Positions 10,968 through 23,699 of a DNA stretch of 64,000 nt are shown here, piece by piece. The position numbers and the translations under genes are program-made. The stretch is from positions 86,882,958-86,946,957 of the forward strand of contig CP136069.1 in assembly GCA_032622095.1 (NCBI GenBank). Reading direction: 5' to 3'. The notes under the pieces are model-generated. The model did no database searches, had not been told where the DNA came from, and saw only the letters and a list, made by a program, of their open reading frames with translations. Numbering within the stretch: position 1 is the first letter of the stretch; each line of letters starts with the position of its first letter. Origin of the DNA: Siphonodentalium dalli (Eukaryota; Mollusca; Scaphopoda; Gadilida; Siphonodentaliidae).

Positions 10968-11195
10968 CCTTTTCTGTATAAAATTCTCTCTGATGAGTAG
11001 TTCTCTTTGGAAATGTTCAGATAATAAGTTAAAACAATTACCACAGGTCATTTGTTGAACTTTTCTATCTGAACATTTCCTACCAAAGAATATGAATACT
11101 TCTGCACTTGTATTATCTTTTCGGCAATCTGCTCATTTTCCTGAGCACCCCTCAAAATGAATAATATGAAATACTAATATACAGACTTTATATAC
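10968..11195 (+). mobile_element. TTAA-type MITE family B, copy 2 (right end decayed)
   Basis: The left TTAA is at 10964-10967, followed by CCTTTTCTGTATAAAATTCT. The internal hairpin (AATGTTCAGATAATAAG and complement) is present. The right terminus is not recognisable, so the end coordinate is approximate. Confidence 0.6.
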
Positions 11196-11228
11196 CCCAA
11201 AAAGGCTATCAAAGTTACAGAAATTAAC

Positions 11229-11482
11229 ACTTTCATGACTGGAGTTTCCAGAATTTTTGTGAAAACCATGTGCCAATGCATTCTCTTATACATGCGAGTC
11301 TCCCAAAGGGAGCCTTGCATATATAAGAGAATAAATTGGCCTAACAATATTTACCTTGACCTTGTAAGCCAGTGTATGCTCTTATATATGCGAGGCTCCC
11401 TATGGGAGACTCCCATATAAAAGAGAATGCACTGCCACAATATGTTTAATGCTGCACCAGCGCAGCTCCCATCTTGAAAGGG
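11229..11482. mobile_element. TTAA-type MITE family A, copy 3
   Basis: TTAA lies at 11225-11228 and 11483-11486. The ends are CACTTTCATGACTGGAGTTT and GCAGCTCCCATCTTGAAAGG. Both internal CTCTTATAYATGCGAG palindromes are present. Confidence 0.75.
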
Positions 11483-11558
11483 TTAATCAGCTGTTTTCAA
11501 CTTTCCACACATTAGTGGTACACACACTCATTATTATCATATGAGGAATAATCTTTAA

Positions 11559-11817
11559 CCCTTTCTTTACAAAATGGATTCTCACATCAGATTTAACAGT
11601 ATATAACAGTCTACTTTTTAATGGTCTATTATTCATCTGGAGGATTTTCAGCAGACGACAGACATACGAAAAGCTAAATGCAGAAGGATTCATATTCTTT
11701 GGTGGAAATGTTCAGAGAATAAGTTCAACAAACGACCTATAGGTCATTTGTTGAACTCATTTTCTGAACATTTCAAATGAAACTTCTCATCAATGAGTAA
11801 ATTTAGTAAAGAAATGG
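11559..11817 (-). mobile_element. TTAA-type MITE family B, copy 3 (reversed)
   Basis: TTAA lies at 11555-11558 and 11818-11821. Relative to copy 1 the element is reversed: the ATCAATGAGTAAATTTAGTA end lies at the right. The hairpin AATAAGTTCAACAAACGACC and complement is centred near 11742. Confidence 0.75.
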
Positions 11818-11968
11818 TTAATGTTCACGGCTGAAGAATAAATGGACCATTGTTTTCTTCTGAGGTGATAATTTTATGACTTCAGTGATTTTTTCTTTGT
11901 CATTGACAGATGCCACACATTACTAGTTTCTATCTGAACACGGAAAATTACGAGTCAATTTAAGTTAA

Positions 11969-12175
11969 CCATTTCATGACGGGAGCTGCTTTGGTGCAGC
12001 ATTAAAGATCCAGTGCCAGTGCATATATAAGAGAATGTACTGGTCAAGGTATATTTTGTTAGGCCAATGTATTCTCTTATATATGTGAGGCTCCCTTTGG
12101 GAGACTCACATATATAATAGAATGCATTGGTACAGTGTTTTCGCAAAATTACAGGAAGCTACACTCATGGAAGAG
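11969..12175. mobile_element. TTAA-type MITE family A, copy 4
   Basis: TTAA lies at 11965-11968 and 12176-12179. One internal palindrome is intact (about 12060-12130) and the other is reduced to half. This explains its 207-bp length against about 255 bp for the full copies. Confidence 0.75.
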
Positions 12176-12179
12176 TTAA

Positions 12180-12840
12180 GGAAGGGCATATAATAATTAT
12201 GTTGACTCCCCAAACACCGACCCCACTGGGTTTGAACAGGAAGGACTTTTAATCATTTCCATTTATATGTTGACTGCCTTTTTGTGTTAAACACCATTAG
12301 AATTGTTTCCTTGTAAACATGTAGAATGAATGTTTGTCCTTCAATGAGTTTTGGAATTTAAAATTAGTTATATATTTTGAGAGAATTATACATTCCATAT
12401 AAGGTAAATTGTTTAGAATCAGTTGAATTGGCGTTGTTTAAGATATATGTCTTTGTTCTTTGATTCATGTCTTGTGTAGATATGAGTTCTAATGATGTTA
12501 TTAAATATTATATACATGTAGAAAAAACAATGTTATTTCTCTCAATCCATTGACACTTACAATCATTTCATGAGAATATTTACACCCAAAACTCTCAACT
12601 CATACAGTGAATGGTGGGTTATACTGGATTGCATGTGTTCCGTCCGTCATCCTCAACCAGGGTTTATCTGATCTCAGAGTTATTCTTCTTTGTTTGTGTA
12701 CATATTTCAATCATGGATTACTGAGTCTGACTGAAATTTGGTAATTTTTTTTGCCATCAGAATAATGTTCAAAAACTGGATATTTTGATCTTTTTTTTTT
12801 TAATGATCTTTCATAGTTATCCTTTTATGTGTGCCCATAC
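12180..12840. other. Spacer, no gene recognised
   Basis: It is AT-rich. The last 200 bases (CCGTCCGTCATC, TTTATCTGATCTCAG, GACTGAAATTTGGTA) resemble the units of the degenerate array at 16585-17600. Confidence 0.35.
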
Positions 12841-12842
12841 CA

Positions 12843-13087
12843 GGGGGGGGGGGGGGGGGGTCGGAAAAAAAATTCAGGCACGTATGGCATTTTTTCCCTT
12901 TCAATCATTTTTTGTACCCACCCACCCCCACCGCCAAATTTTTTTCAGTTTTCTGCTGGTGAGATTGGAAATTTCCAACAATTGGGAAAGTTTGAGATGT
13001 CAATTGTGTAATTCCAACCTAAGACTTGGGAGTCTGGAGCCCAGTCGGGAGGGGACTTGTTGGGGGGGGGGGGGGGGGGGGGGGGGG
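12843..13087. repeat. Segment between two poly-G tracts
   Basis: An 18-G run (12843-12860) followed by TCGGAAAAAAAATTCAGGCA opens the segment. A 26-G run (13062-13087) closes it. The TCGGAAAAAA-plus-GGCACGTATG motif recurs, reversed, at about 33960-34060 and 34210-34310, suggesting one terminus of a dispersed element. Open frames here are low-complexity artefacts. Confidence 0.5.
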
Positions 13088-13279
13088 TGATCAGTAGTGT
13101 ACAGTTGGTAATTTGGCCACATATCCTGTTTAGATCTACTTCTTTTAAAGTGATTATGAAAAGTTCTGACTGTTGTGGTCTCCAGAGTCCCAGTCTTATC
13201 AGTCTTTGCAGTCTGGTGTGAACGACCCCACAGTCATTGACTGTCTTGTTTAGCTCAACTTTACTTTGTAAAGTTTGAG

Positions 13280-15600
13280 CTATTGCCATGGCTTGGTATC
13301 CATCATTTGTGTGTGTGCGTCTGTCAACAATTTCCTTTAGGATGGGCTACAGGTCGTACTTTTGGTCAGATCATTATGAAATTTGTCATAGCTGTTGACA
13401 TTAGATTGGAACGAGTCATTTTTGGGGTCATTCGAAAAAAAAAATTGGCCGCCAGTGGCCATCTTGGATTTCAAAATTCAATCCATTAGAATGGGCTACA
13501 GGTCATACTGTTCATCTGATCATCATGAAATATGTCGTGGATGTTAATATTGACATGTAGATGGGAACGAGTCATTTTGGGGTCAATCGGCCAAAAAACA
13601 TGGCCGCCGGCAGCCATCTTGGAATTTACTCTTTAGATGACTAAATCCTTTAGAATGGGCTACTGGTCGTACCTTTGGTCGGATTATCATGAAATTTGTC
13701 ATGGCTGTTGACATTGACATTTAGATGGGAAAGCGTTATATTGGGGTCATTCGGCCAGCCATCTTGGATTTAACTCTTTGCATGACTTAATCCTTTGGCA
13801 CACACTACAATCCACTTACCTCAACTGATCACCAAACTTCATGTTGATCTTGATATTGATCTACTATAGATTGGAGCTATCACATGTTTTTGATATTCAT
13901 TGGAAAACATAGCTGCCAGCAGCTATCTTGGATTTTATTTTATATATATATATCGTCATGCTGATAATTTAGTATCACTTAGACATTTCAACTTTCCACA
14001 TTCCTAATCGCTCATGAAATTATTCCCTTTCGAAGTTGAGCTACAGTGTCATTGACACTTTCATTTTACTTACAATTCATGCATGCTGCGATAACTCAAC
14101 ATTTTTTATCTGATCAGAACAAAATTTGGTATGTGAGTTTTTTTTAGATTGATCTCCTTGCTCAATGTTTTAAACTTTTGTAACAAAAAAAATTTAAATT
14201 AAAAAACAAAATTTATTGACACTTTCATTTATTTTCATACCCAGTTCTTACATCTGCTATCTTTATAAAGGTCTGAGTGATCCCCAACAATAATGCGTGT
14301 ACTGGACTTCTGTAACATTCCTGCACTGTAAAATTCCTAAAATTGACATGTAGAAGTTGTAGTAGGGCGCGAAGCGCTCAGGATGGTCGAAAAGATCGAG
14401 AGATCTTCTCCTTCACCCTTAAAATTGACATGTTATGAGAGCTAGCCATATTTGTTTATCAGATATATCAAAATGTGATTAATGGATGGCACTAAGTCTG
14501 CAAATTAATCATTAGTATTTGGGACACCCCACAGCACCTGTTTACACTCTCCCATATAGTATGTGCGTCTGTCAACAATTTTCTTTGGAACCCCCTACAG
14601 GTCACATCCCTCATCCGATCGTCACCAAATGTCAGGGATTTTCGGAGTGACCTCTAGATGGGAGCTTACCACCCCCCCCCCCCCCCCGAATTTCCTTGAA
14701 AAACATGGTCTCCATCGGCGATTTTGGATTTCAGTTTTGAATCCATTAGCACACCCTACAGACCACATCCCTCACCCGATCTTCACCAAACTTATTATGG
14801 ATCACCGGGTTGACCTCTAGATGGAGCTCACCATTTTTTCCGAATTTCGTTGAAAAAACATGGCCGCCAGTGGCCATCTCGAATTTTACTCTTTGCACCG
14901 CTAAATCATTTGTCACACTCTACATGTCACATCTCTCATCTGATCGTCATCAAACTTCAAATGGATCATCGGGGTGAACTCTAGATGAGAGCTTACCATG
15001 TTTTCCGAATGTTGTTATTTAATGGTGAGATGATCAGGATATTCTCTAGATGGGAGCTTACCATGTTTTCCGAATGTTGTTATTTAATGGAGAGATGATC
15101 AGGAGCTTACCATTTTCCAGATTTTCAATGAAAAGCATGGCCGATGGCAGCCATCTTGGATTTTACTCTTTGCATCATTGATAACTATTTTGGCACACCC
15201 TATAGCCTAGGCCACATCACTAATCCGATCACTACCAAACTGTATATGGATCCACGGGGTTACCTCTTGGGAGCTTACCATTTCCCCCCAATTATGTTAT
15301 TAAAAACATGGCTGCCAGTGTCTATCTTGGATTTTACTCTAAATCCGTGCGTGTGTTTAGTATTACAGTCATACCAACTTTCTTCATTCCATATCTCTCC
15401 ATTAACTAACATTTGACAATAACCCCTATCCAAGTTGAGTTTCAGTGTCATTGACACTTTCATTTTATGTGTACTCATACCACAGTATTGTACACAAAAT
15501 GTCGACATCTGGATTGACCACTCATCGTTCGTCTGTCTGTCTGCCTGTCTGTATGTAGACATTTTACGCATGGTGCGATAACTCAAACGTTATCTATCAG
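13280..15600 (+). repeat. Degenerate tandem array J (units of about 150-190 bp)
   Basis: Repeated blocks recur in the same order. They are a CTACAGGTCACATCCCTCAT-like block, GATCRTCACCAAACTT, TAGATGGGAGCTTACCAT, and ATGGCCGCCAGTGGCCATCT followed by TTGGATTTTACTC. At least eight units of varying preservation can be followed. A C16 run sits at 14672-14687. The same unit returns at about 23700-25530. There is no coding potential beyond short frames. The class is unknown. Confidence 0.65.
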
Positions 15601-16118
15601 ATCGGTACCAAATTGTGTATATGAGTTTCTCAGCTAACAATACAGATCAAGTTCAAATATGGGGGAGGGTTACGAAGTTATGCCCCTTTTTTGAAGAAGA
15701 AAAAAAACATGTCCTCCAATCTGTTATCTCAAATGTTAAAGCTTCTGAAAGCCCACCTTGGTACGACCATGGTAACTTGCCCTAATATCGATGTAAATGA
15801 CACTGGTATAATTACTTTGGTAGAGTTACTCTAGTAGAATCCCACATGCATACTTATATCTCCGTAAAATACTTTAAATATATGGGTGTGAACAGTTTAC
15901 TGGAGTAAAAATACATAGGCTGGTTTACATGATTGTGTGCGTATAATATGGTAACCATTCACTAGATGGATTTTTTTCCAGAGAAAATTACCTGGTTCCA
16001 ATCACCCTGGTAGAATACCACATAATACCAGAGTGTTTTACCATGGTTTATCAGAGTGTTTTTTTCTTTTATAAGGGATGTTTCCGATTATAGCAATTAA
16101 CTATCGCCAAGGGATTGG
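15601..16118. other. Spacer, nothing recognised
   Basis: Several short CCTGGTAGAATACCACA-like phrases recur (about 15835, 16005). They may be a decayed repeat. No gene is seen. Confidence 0.3.
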
Positions 16119-16122
16119 TTAA

Positions 16123-16561
16123 AGGCCCACTTAATTTTCGAACCCCCAATTCAGAAAGAGTAAGCTCCAAATCATTATATTTTCAACTTAATCGATGTAA
16201 TAAACTGTGAACAGGTTGTTTTTATTGAGAAACTGGCGTCTGTTCTATGACCATGTTTATGCACAAAGTCAATTATTTTCAATGCAAGGGGAATAACTCT
16301 ATATATTTAGATATAGAGTTATTCCCCTTCCATTGAAAATGCATCATTAGTTTGAATTTTGTTGCATTCTGGGAGCCAAATCGGGGGGGGGGGGGGGGGT
16401 TATTGTATTTTTTCATATATTTTCTATATATTACTCTATGGACACCTTACGAGACACAGACATTCCAAATTAATCATATTTTATGGCATAGATTGTTATT
16501 AAAACTGTATATCAAGGCAGTATAAAAAAAAAAATCGGTGACCCGAAAATTAAGTGGGCCT
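16123..16561 (+). mobile_element. TTAA-type MITE family C, copy 1
   Basis: TTAA lies at 16119-16122 and 16562-16565, with perfect 18-base TIRs AGGCCCACTTAATTTTCG and complement. The interior has a palindrome at about 16280-16330 (GGGGAATAACTCTATAT) and a G17 tract at 16383-16399. A reversed copy is at 22930-23386. A TTAA target suggests a piggyBac- or Kolobok-like origin. Confidence 0.85.
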
Positions 16562-16584
16562 TTAAACATCTGCCGATCGTGATT

Positions 16585-17600
16585 ATTATGTACCACAAAC
16601 GAAGGCTGTCACGGTTGGTTTACAGGTATAGAAATGGGTTCCATGCATCCGTCGGCAAAAACTTCAAACGGAGCTCTCTTATATCTCGATCAGCCATATT
16701 TATGTCAGATAAGAAATATATTTCGTCCATTCGTTTGTTGAAATTATTCTACCACCATTTGAAAATTTGGGGGGTGGGTGGGGTGGGTTACTGGATTATA
16801 TCAATCCACCGAGGCGTGTGTCCGTCCATATGAGCTACTATCTCAGCCATGGGTTGTCAGATTTGAATGAAATTTGGTATGGATGTCAGTGGCCTTTCAA
16901 AAGAGAGGCCAATGAAGTTCGAATTTGTCTTTCTAGAGTTATCTTTCTTTATTAATTTTGATATTATTGTTTTTATGTACGTCCATGCATATATCTCAGC
17001 CATCGTTTATCTGATCTCACTGAAATTTAATGTGGAGGTTTGCCAGCAGAAGTACTTTCAAAAGAGTATACCATGGCGTTCGCATTTTCAATTATAGAGT
17101 TATCCTACTTTATCTATCTGGAAATGATGGTTTTATGTCCATATATATATGTGTGTCGATATTTCGGCCATGACTTACCTAATCTGAATCAAATTTGTAT
17201 TGGAGATTAGACACCAGGGGCCTTTCAGTAGAGGTTTACTGGATTACATGCGTCCGTCCATCGTGCCGTTTGTACGTCCCCCCGAGCAGATATTTTAGCC
17301 ATTAGTCGTCGGATTTGAATGACATTTTGTATGGATGTTAGCCACAGGAAACAGGCACAATGACGTTGTTCGTTTTTCCGTTCTAGGGTTATTTGTTTTT
17401 ATCTGGAAATTATGGGTTTCATCAGCTGTCAATGAAATGACAAATTTTAATAATCAAATTTCCCTGTTATTAACCCCCACAAATATTTAAAATATGTTAT
17501 GCCCGTCTGTCCGTGGTGGCGTCAGTGCGTCCGAACGTTGCCGTTCTATATCTCAGTCATCGGTGGTTGGATATGACTGATCGTTGGTATCCGGACGAAC
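16585..17600 (+). repeat. Degenerate tandem array, units of about 165 bp
   Basis: Recurring blocks are ATCTCAGCCATSGGTTGTC, GATTTGAATGAAATTTGGTA, a GGCCTTTCAAAAGAG-like block, and TTCTAGAGTTATCTTTCTTT followed by TATGTCCGTCC. Four to five units are visible. They resemble the tail of the 12.6-12.76 kb spacer. Function unknown. Confidence 0.6.
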
Positions 17601-18747
17601 AACCACCATGGTGGAAAGTGTATTTAGTTCACGAACATTATAGCATATATTAGGGTAAACGAAGGAAAACAATACCACCGAAGAGATTTTTTTTTCAAAA
17701 TTTGTAGGCGAATATGTTTAGAACAACCTACTAAAGTCCCCAAGAATCAGATGTGAGGATTTTGTGCTGTAGTAAATTCCCCGAGGGTGCATATTTTTAG
17801 TGAAATAAACAAATATGGATGTTGGTCGGAGAGTGTTGCCACGGTCACCGTTTATCACAGTAAACTATATTTGATATATAATTGATTGTGTATAGCCTAT
17901 AATTATTTTGGCGATAAAAAGTATTATGTATATATATATCATTTTTTTTAACGAAATTTGGACCATTCGGTCTTTATTATTGTGTATGGGTATAATAGGC
18001 ATTCGGGATGTTGCAAAAACAATTTGAACTCGAACAACCTGTCACTGCTTGAAAATATCGACCCTAACCCACTAAATTGTAAGATGTGTCAAACCTCTTT
18101 TCAACATTGTTCATGGTCTTATCAGCCTGATTGTCAGTAACATTGTTTAATAAGCAATAACGAGTATTGTGGTTCACTGTATATATACATGTATTCTGAC
18201 GATTGTTTATGGCTATTATATCCGGAGGCTATTAACATAAATTTTGTTAAGTTGTTGAGCAATACCAAATCAAAACAGAACTGTCAGTTGACAGTAATGT
18301 TGCTTCACTTATTAGAGTGGGGAGAGATCACACACCTTCACAAAATTACGAGCACACAGCAGTCGGTGTCTGTTTTATGTCTAGGAACGACAGAGCAATT
18401 GAAATCCGACTAGTTTCGAGATATATTTGACGGTTTAGAACTTAAAAGTCACATATTATGTTACTTAACTTGAATTCAAGAAATGTTGGTAATGAAAGAA
18501 TAAATTTGTAAAGAAGCAATTTTTGTATGAATCGACGCGGGGAGATCCAGGAATAATATATCCAAAATCCGCTAAAATCCGCTTTGGGGGAAATCCAGGA
18601 TCCAACCCTTGTGGAAAACGACCACATATATACTCTATGTGATTACTTGCTGCCAAATTGCCATTTGAAAACGAAAAACAATCGAGAGGATCGACTCCCA
18701 ACATATGATGACGGAACTTCCACGAGAATATTTTGGCGCTATTGACA
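17601..18747. other. Spacer, no gene recognised
   Basis: Short open frames only. A G20 run begins at 18748. Confidence 0.35.
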
Positions 18748-18768
18748 GGGGGGGGGGGGGGGGGGGGT

Positions 18769-19160
18769 CATTCACTTTTTTCCATAGAGTAGACCGGGGT
18801 GGGTGGGTGTTTCAGCCGCGAAAAAAGTAACTTTTTCCCAAGTGGCCTGAGTGGTCACAGTTTTGTCCACTTACAACATTTCTGCAATATAATTGCCTCA
18901 AAGTGTTCAGCATCATTGTTATGGTATGTATGACACTTAGGTCAGGGCTTAGGGGGATAGTTAGTGTGGATATAGGCATAATGCTTCTCAGAAATCCCGG
19001 TTACAAACCAACAGTCACAATTTCGTCTTTTGCATCAGATCACATTGTCAAGTACCAACGCCACTGGTTCAAGATGAAAATGGACAGTTATGACACCCAT
19101 GATTAAAGTAAATACAAATGAATAAAGCTATTCATTTATATCATTAATGTTTACTCATTA
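18769..19160 (+). repeat. Dispersed repeat I, copy 1
   Basis: It begins CACTTTTTTCCATA after a G20 run (18748-18767) and ends TTTACTCATTA. It is homologous along its length to the reverse strand of 60098-60483. Shared blocks include CAGCATCATTGTTAWGGT and GGGGGATAGTTAGTGTGGAT. Both copies read a short related peptide here (FSIIVMVCMTLRSGL in this copy), but there is no start or splice context. Confidence 0.7.
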
Positions 19161-20330
19161 GGGCAGCCCTGTGAATTAGCCTAGGCAATAGGGAATGCCT
19201 AGGTAAAAGCAGATGCAAAATCAGTTTGCCTAGGCAATTATCACCTGCGCTCAAGAGGTTCATTGTTGGATGCAGTGACGGATGCGGAAATTAGCCAAGT
19301 CTATGTGATATCTGGCATTTTATTAATGCACCAACAACAGAAGCGACACGTCTGGAATATACAGGCTTGATATTGAACAATTTCGACCATGATGCTTGTT
19401 TGGCTTGGGGTCGCGAAAGCTTCAAATCGCTAAGGGACTTAATTGAATGCATCGGTCGGATTAAACTGGGAAAAAAATTACAATATAATATGTTTTAGTT
19501 GAATAGCTCAGCGTTAGCCACACCGCCTGGTAGCTTTCGGGATCACATATAGCCCCAAGTTGGTGGAAATCCTGATCCACCACTGCTATGAATATCAAGA
19601 GAGGGTTGGTAATTATTTAAATAGAACGTCCACCATCTGGGTTATCCCACGAACAAATATCTTAAGTGGCGTGGCGACTCGGTCTAAGATAGCGGTTTAT
19701 CTATATTCCGACTTAATTGGAACTAGAAGCAAGTGCAGTCAACACGTCGGCAATGATTGGGTTGCCAGTGGACACATATTGCATTGTCTGTATGATCCAT
19801 GTAAAACGCCAAATACACGATAATTACATAGATTACATGCATGTGTGAATCCACCCTTAGACCTGATCAGACAGCATAAGAGGCAAAACATGGAAATCCC
19901 ATCATGCTAGAAAGTATTGAATGCTATTTAAAGCCACATCCAGATTTTTGTTTGATTTTTTAGTTTAATTTATTGTTTGTTTGTTTTTTGGACACAATTT
20001 CACATCAAGGCCATATGAATGCTGATCAATCTGTTAAACGCCATGTTGTCAGATGGTATAAGATCGTGTGGGTCCATTACTATTTAGCATAAATATTTTG
20101 CCTAAATTTGTATTTTATATTTTCGATACAGTTGTATTTAAAGTGATTACAGACAAGCATTGGAAATATGGTAAAATGTTCATATAACTTGTTTACAAGT
20201 CATGAATCAATTGATAAACAAAAACAAACAGGATAACAATGGGTGCTGCAGCTTTATACGATTCTTATCTGTTCTCAGACTTTATAACTGAAACAAATAC
20301 CAAGCCTAAATGGTGTGAGACTACATATTT
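19161..20330. other. Spacer, no gene recognised
   Basis: An 87-codon frame spans 19560-19823. It shows no recognisable domain and I do not call it a gene. Confidence 0.3.
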
Positions 20331-20331
20331 T

Positions 20332-20515
20332 TAGGTAAAACGTGGGTGGGTACCCTGCATGAAATTGGAAGAAAAAATTCTTTAAATAAGGGGTGATTTG
20401 GCTGGATTTGGAGGTAAAAAAGGGGGTGGGTACCCCGCATGAAATTGGAAAAAAGAGGCGGAAAAATAACTTCAGCCTACAGTACTGTCATGGCACTTTT
20501 TTCCGACCCCCTGCT
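20332..20515 (-). repeat. Dispersed repeat K, copy 1
   Basis: The blocks GTGGGTACCCYGCATGAAAT (twice) and CACTTTTTTCCGACCCCCTG match the complement of 58907-59062. The G-rich terminus followed by TCGGAAAAAA resembles the 12.84-kb poly-G border. Confidence 0.6.
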
Positions 20516-21080
20516 ATTGACGTAACAATTGCGTCGCGTTTGTAAAGGCCGTAAGGAGAAGACCATAATGTACCCACTACCCATCCTTGTTGACCATGAT
20601 CCTAATATGAGCAATCTTTGTGACATCCCGCAGTCGTCTCGCCGAAGAGCTCCCAATAAAAAAAAACAATTTTAGTTTGTGAACATGCCCCATGATAGAT
20701 GATAGTGGGATTGAAATGGGGCCACGGTATACACCACCCCTACACCAGGTGTATGTTTCAGATATAGAATATCATGCGTGTCGGTGTTTTTGGTGTGGTA
20801 AGATTGTATTTCCACATCCGGTTCGAAGCCGTTCTGAATCAACTGGACCAGGCCTATACCTTTGCATGAATTATACTATGCTAGTCTTCCCCATAGCAGT
20901 CGTATAGGATAAAGGATACATACTGTCTTTGAATGTGGTATGCCATTCAAAGAATGAAAATAATTAATTATTAACCATGCGTTGTTATCATCCTTGCTCA
21001 TGTTAGTGTCAGGGCGTGGTCGGTATGATTCAAGAAAAAGGGAGGAACCGTTGTGCAATTATTTCACTGTGTGTGTTTAA
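20516..21080. other. Spacer, nothing recognised
   Basis: Only short, unconvincing frames are present. Confidence 0.3.
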
Positions 21081-21273
21081 TGATGATGATGATGATGAAG
21101 CTTATGATAATGACGATGGTGATGTAATGCTAATGATGATTATGTCGATGATGATGATGTTTCAATGATATGACGATGCTGATGACGATGATGATGATGA
21201 CGACAACGACGACGAGTATGCCGACGACGATATGGTGATGGTGGTGATGATGATGGTGATAATAATGATGATG

Positions 21274-21305
<32 letters not shown>

Positions 21306-21325
21306 GATGATGAAGGTGACGATGA
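21081..21325. repeat. GAT/ATG trinucleotide microsatellite
   Basis: Imperfect (GAT)n with GAC and GGT variants. It produces long Ser-, Ile- or Met-rich frames on both strands that have no biological support. Confidence 0.9.
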
Positions 21326-22925
21326 AGACGTTTGGGAGATCACTGTATATTTTGTACATAAATACTTTTCGTTATTCTGTCCATCTTGTGTATATACTTT
21401 CGTTTTCTCAATATCCATTCATGTTATTTAATTGGATCAGAGAATAAAGCAATTAATTAAGAACAAGTTATAGTCTCGACGGTCGAACGTGACCTTCATG
21501 ATCACACCTGACAGCTTTAGAATATAGTAGTTATGTCTCATGCTGGCACATGCATTGTCGGAATGGTGATGTTACCCAACGTATATATGTTGAACTGATT
21601 GGAAGATATCATCGACGCAACATTCCTCTAGCTTTTCTTTGCGTTGAACATGTCACCCTTTCGTTGATGGCATTCGTACTTTCTTGAACATTACCGACCA
21701 CCTCCCAGCGCGAGTATGAAATATCACCAAACTATCAAAGCCAATGGTACGTCACGCCTGATCCAGTTGATTCAAACGGGTGGGAAAATTCAATCTTTGC
21801 ATACATGACACATGTACACAAACTAGCACCGCGTGTATTGTTATTATCTGTTTGGAGCTGTTCGGCGAGACGATGTGCTGGACGCCACCAAGATTATTAT
21901 TAGGATCATGGTCAAGAAGTGAGGGTACATTATGCATTGTGGTCTTCTATGCCTAGCAGAGAGGCATCTGTCAAAGGTTAGGCGTTCAACATTCGAAAGT
22001 TATCGAAACCCTATACATAAATTGTCCGGGTACGTTAGTGTGTTCGATGATAATGTAAATTGATGAACTATATATTGAGAAGTGGCTGGCTACATGTTAT
22101 CCACATCAGGTCAGCAAAGCTGAGAAATACGTAGATAGAGATCGAGGTCCTTCTGAAAGCTATAGTATACGCGCGCATCGACCGCATTTCTAGTTTACTC
22201 TAGTTTACATGACGCTCAAATCCCATAACTATATGTAGCAGCTGTGTTATACCATGAATGAAGCTCGCCAAGAATAAGGTTAATAATTCCCAGCTTTCGA
22301 GGCAAAATCGTGAGCTGGACACCGCCATGTGTTCTGATTTAGTGGGTTAGTGGGACCTTTCTCCCAACAAGTGCATGTAGAAAACTTTGTTGGTGTGGGC
22401 GATATAGATTAATCAGACGAAGAGACAGAAGCTGCTCCAGATAATCTTGAATGTGGCAAATCAGCTCAGGTACTGTTGTTCTAAATCATAATATGGCTAT
22501 TCGGCGCTTCTGTGATTACGGACATTATCGGCCTTTACTGGATAATGGATTTCGATTTTCGATTATTCATTGTGTGTTTTCGTCCTCCCATGATGCTACT
22601 AGCTGCACTATGCATGCGACTGAAGACGTTTTAAATTGGAAACGATAGATAATTTATGCATCGACATTATCGACGACTTTTCAGTTTCTGGCCACCAGTT
22701 ATACCGCCATGTTGGCTGTGTGTATCATACATATACATGGATCCATCAAATACACAACAATGTGATTCACAATTTAATAAACCATACATGTATGATGAAA
22801 TACACACGGCTTTACTTATCAGTGGAAAAACTCAGGGATTCACAATTTGTCTGGATAAACATCGTTCCTGGCTGGCACATAATCGCATTTTGTGGTTCGC
22901 AACTGTCACATAAAATGCTGTCCGA
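21326..22925. other. Spacer, no gene recognised
   Basis: Overlapping short frames occur at 22451-22929 without motifs or splice context. No repeat placed. Confidence 0.3.
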
Positions 22926-22929
22926 TTAA

Positions 22930-23386
22930 AGGCCCACTTAATTTTTTTTTATAGTGCCTTGGTATACGGTTTTAATAACAATATATGCCATAACATATGC
23001 TTAAAATACTATAATTCATCACCACTTGGAATGTCTGTAATGTGCCCATAGAGTAATAGAAAATAGCTGAAATAATACAATAATATCCCCCCTTTGTCTC
23101 CCAGAATGCAACAGAATTCAAACTAAAGATGTATTTTCAATGGAAGGGGGATAACTCTATATCTAAATATATTGAGTTATTCCCCTTGCATTGAAAATAA
23201 TTGACTTTGTGCAAAAACATGACCATAGAACAGACGCCAGTTTCTCAATAAAAACAACATGTTCACAGTTTATTACATCGAATAAGTTGAAAATACAATG
23301 TTTTGGAACTTACTCTTTCAAATGGTATATCTTATGGCATATATTTTACATAATGGGAATTGGGGGTTCGAAAATTAAGTGGGCCT
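22930..23386 (-). mobile_element. TTAA-type MITE family C, copy 2 (reversed)
   Basis: TTAA lies at 22926-22929 and 23387-23390. The left end AGGCCCACTTAATTTT and right end CGAAAATTAAGTGGGCCT match copy 1 in the opposite orientation. The GGGGATAACTCTATAT palindrome is retained. The poly-G tract of copy 1 is here only a short C run. Confidence 0.85.
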
Positions 23387-23699
23387 TTAAGTCACTTTCG
23401 TCAAGTTGGGTTTTTCACCTTTATATGAAGCTGTATAATATATTTAGCATCGAATATGGCGATAACTTTAGAAAAATACACTTTCTTAATGAGGCTCACA
23501 TTTCACGCAAGCCCACACAATTTAGTCAGGTTAGGCGACTCACAGTAGTACGTAGCTATATATTTAGCCCTCAAGGTTCTAATCTTAACAAGATACTCAG
23601 ATGATGATCGCGGTAACTCGGTGAGGTATTTACTAAAATTCATTCCGATTTGGTTGGAAAATCGAACAATGAGAACAATTTCAACGTATATGTGGTGTA

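Noticed and set aside
21140-21447. Poly-Ser, poly-Ile and poly-Met frames
   Set aside because: Translation of a GAT/ATG microsatellite.
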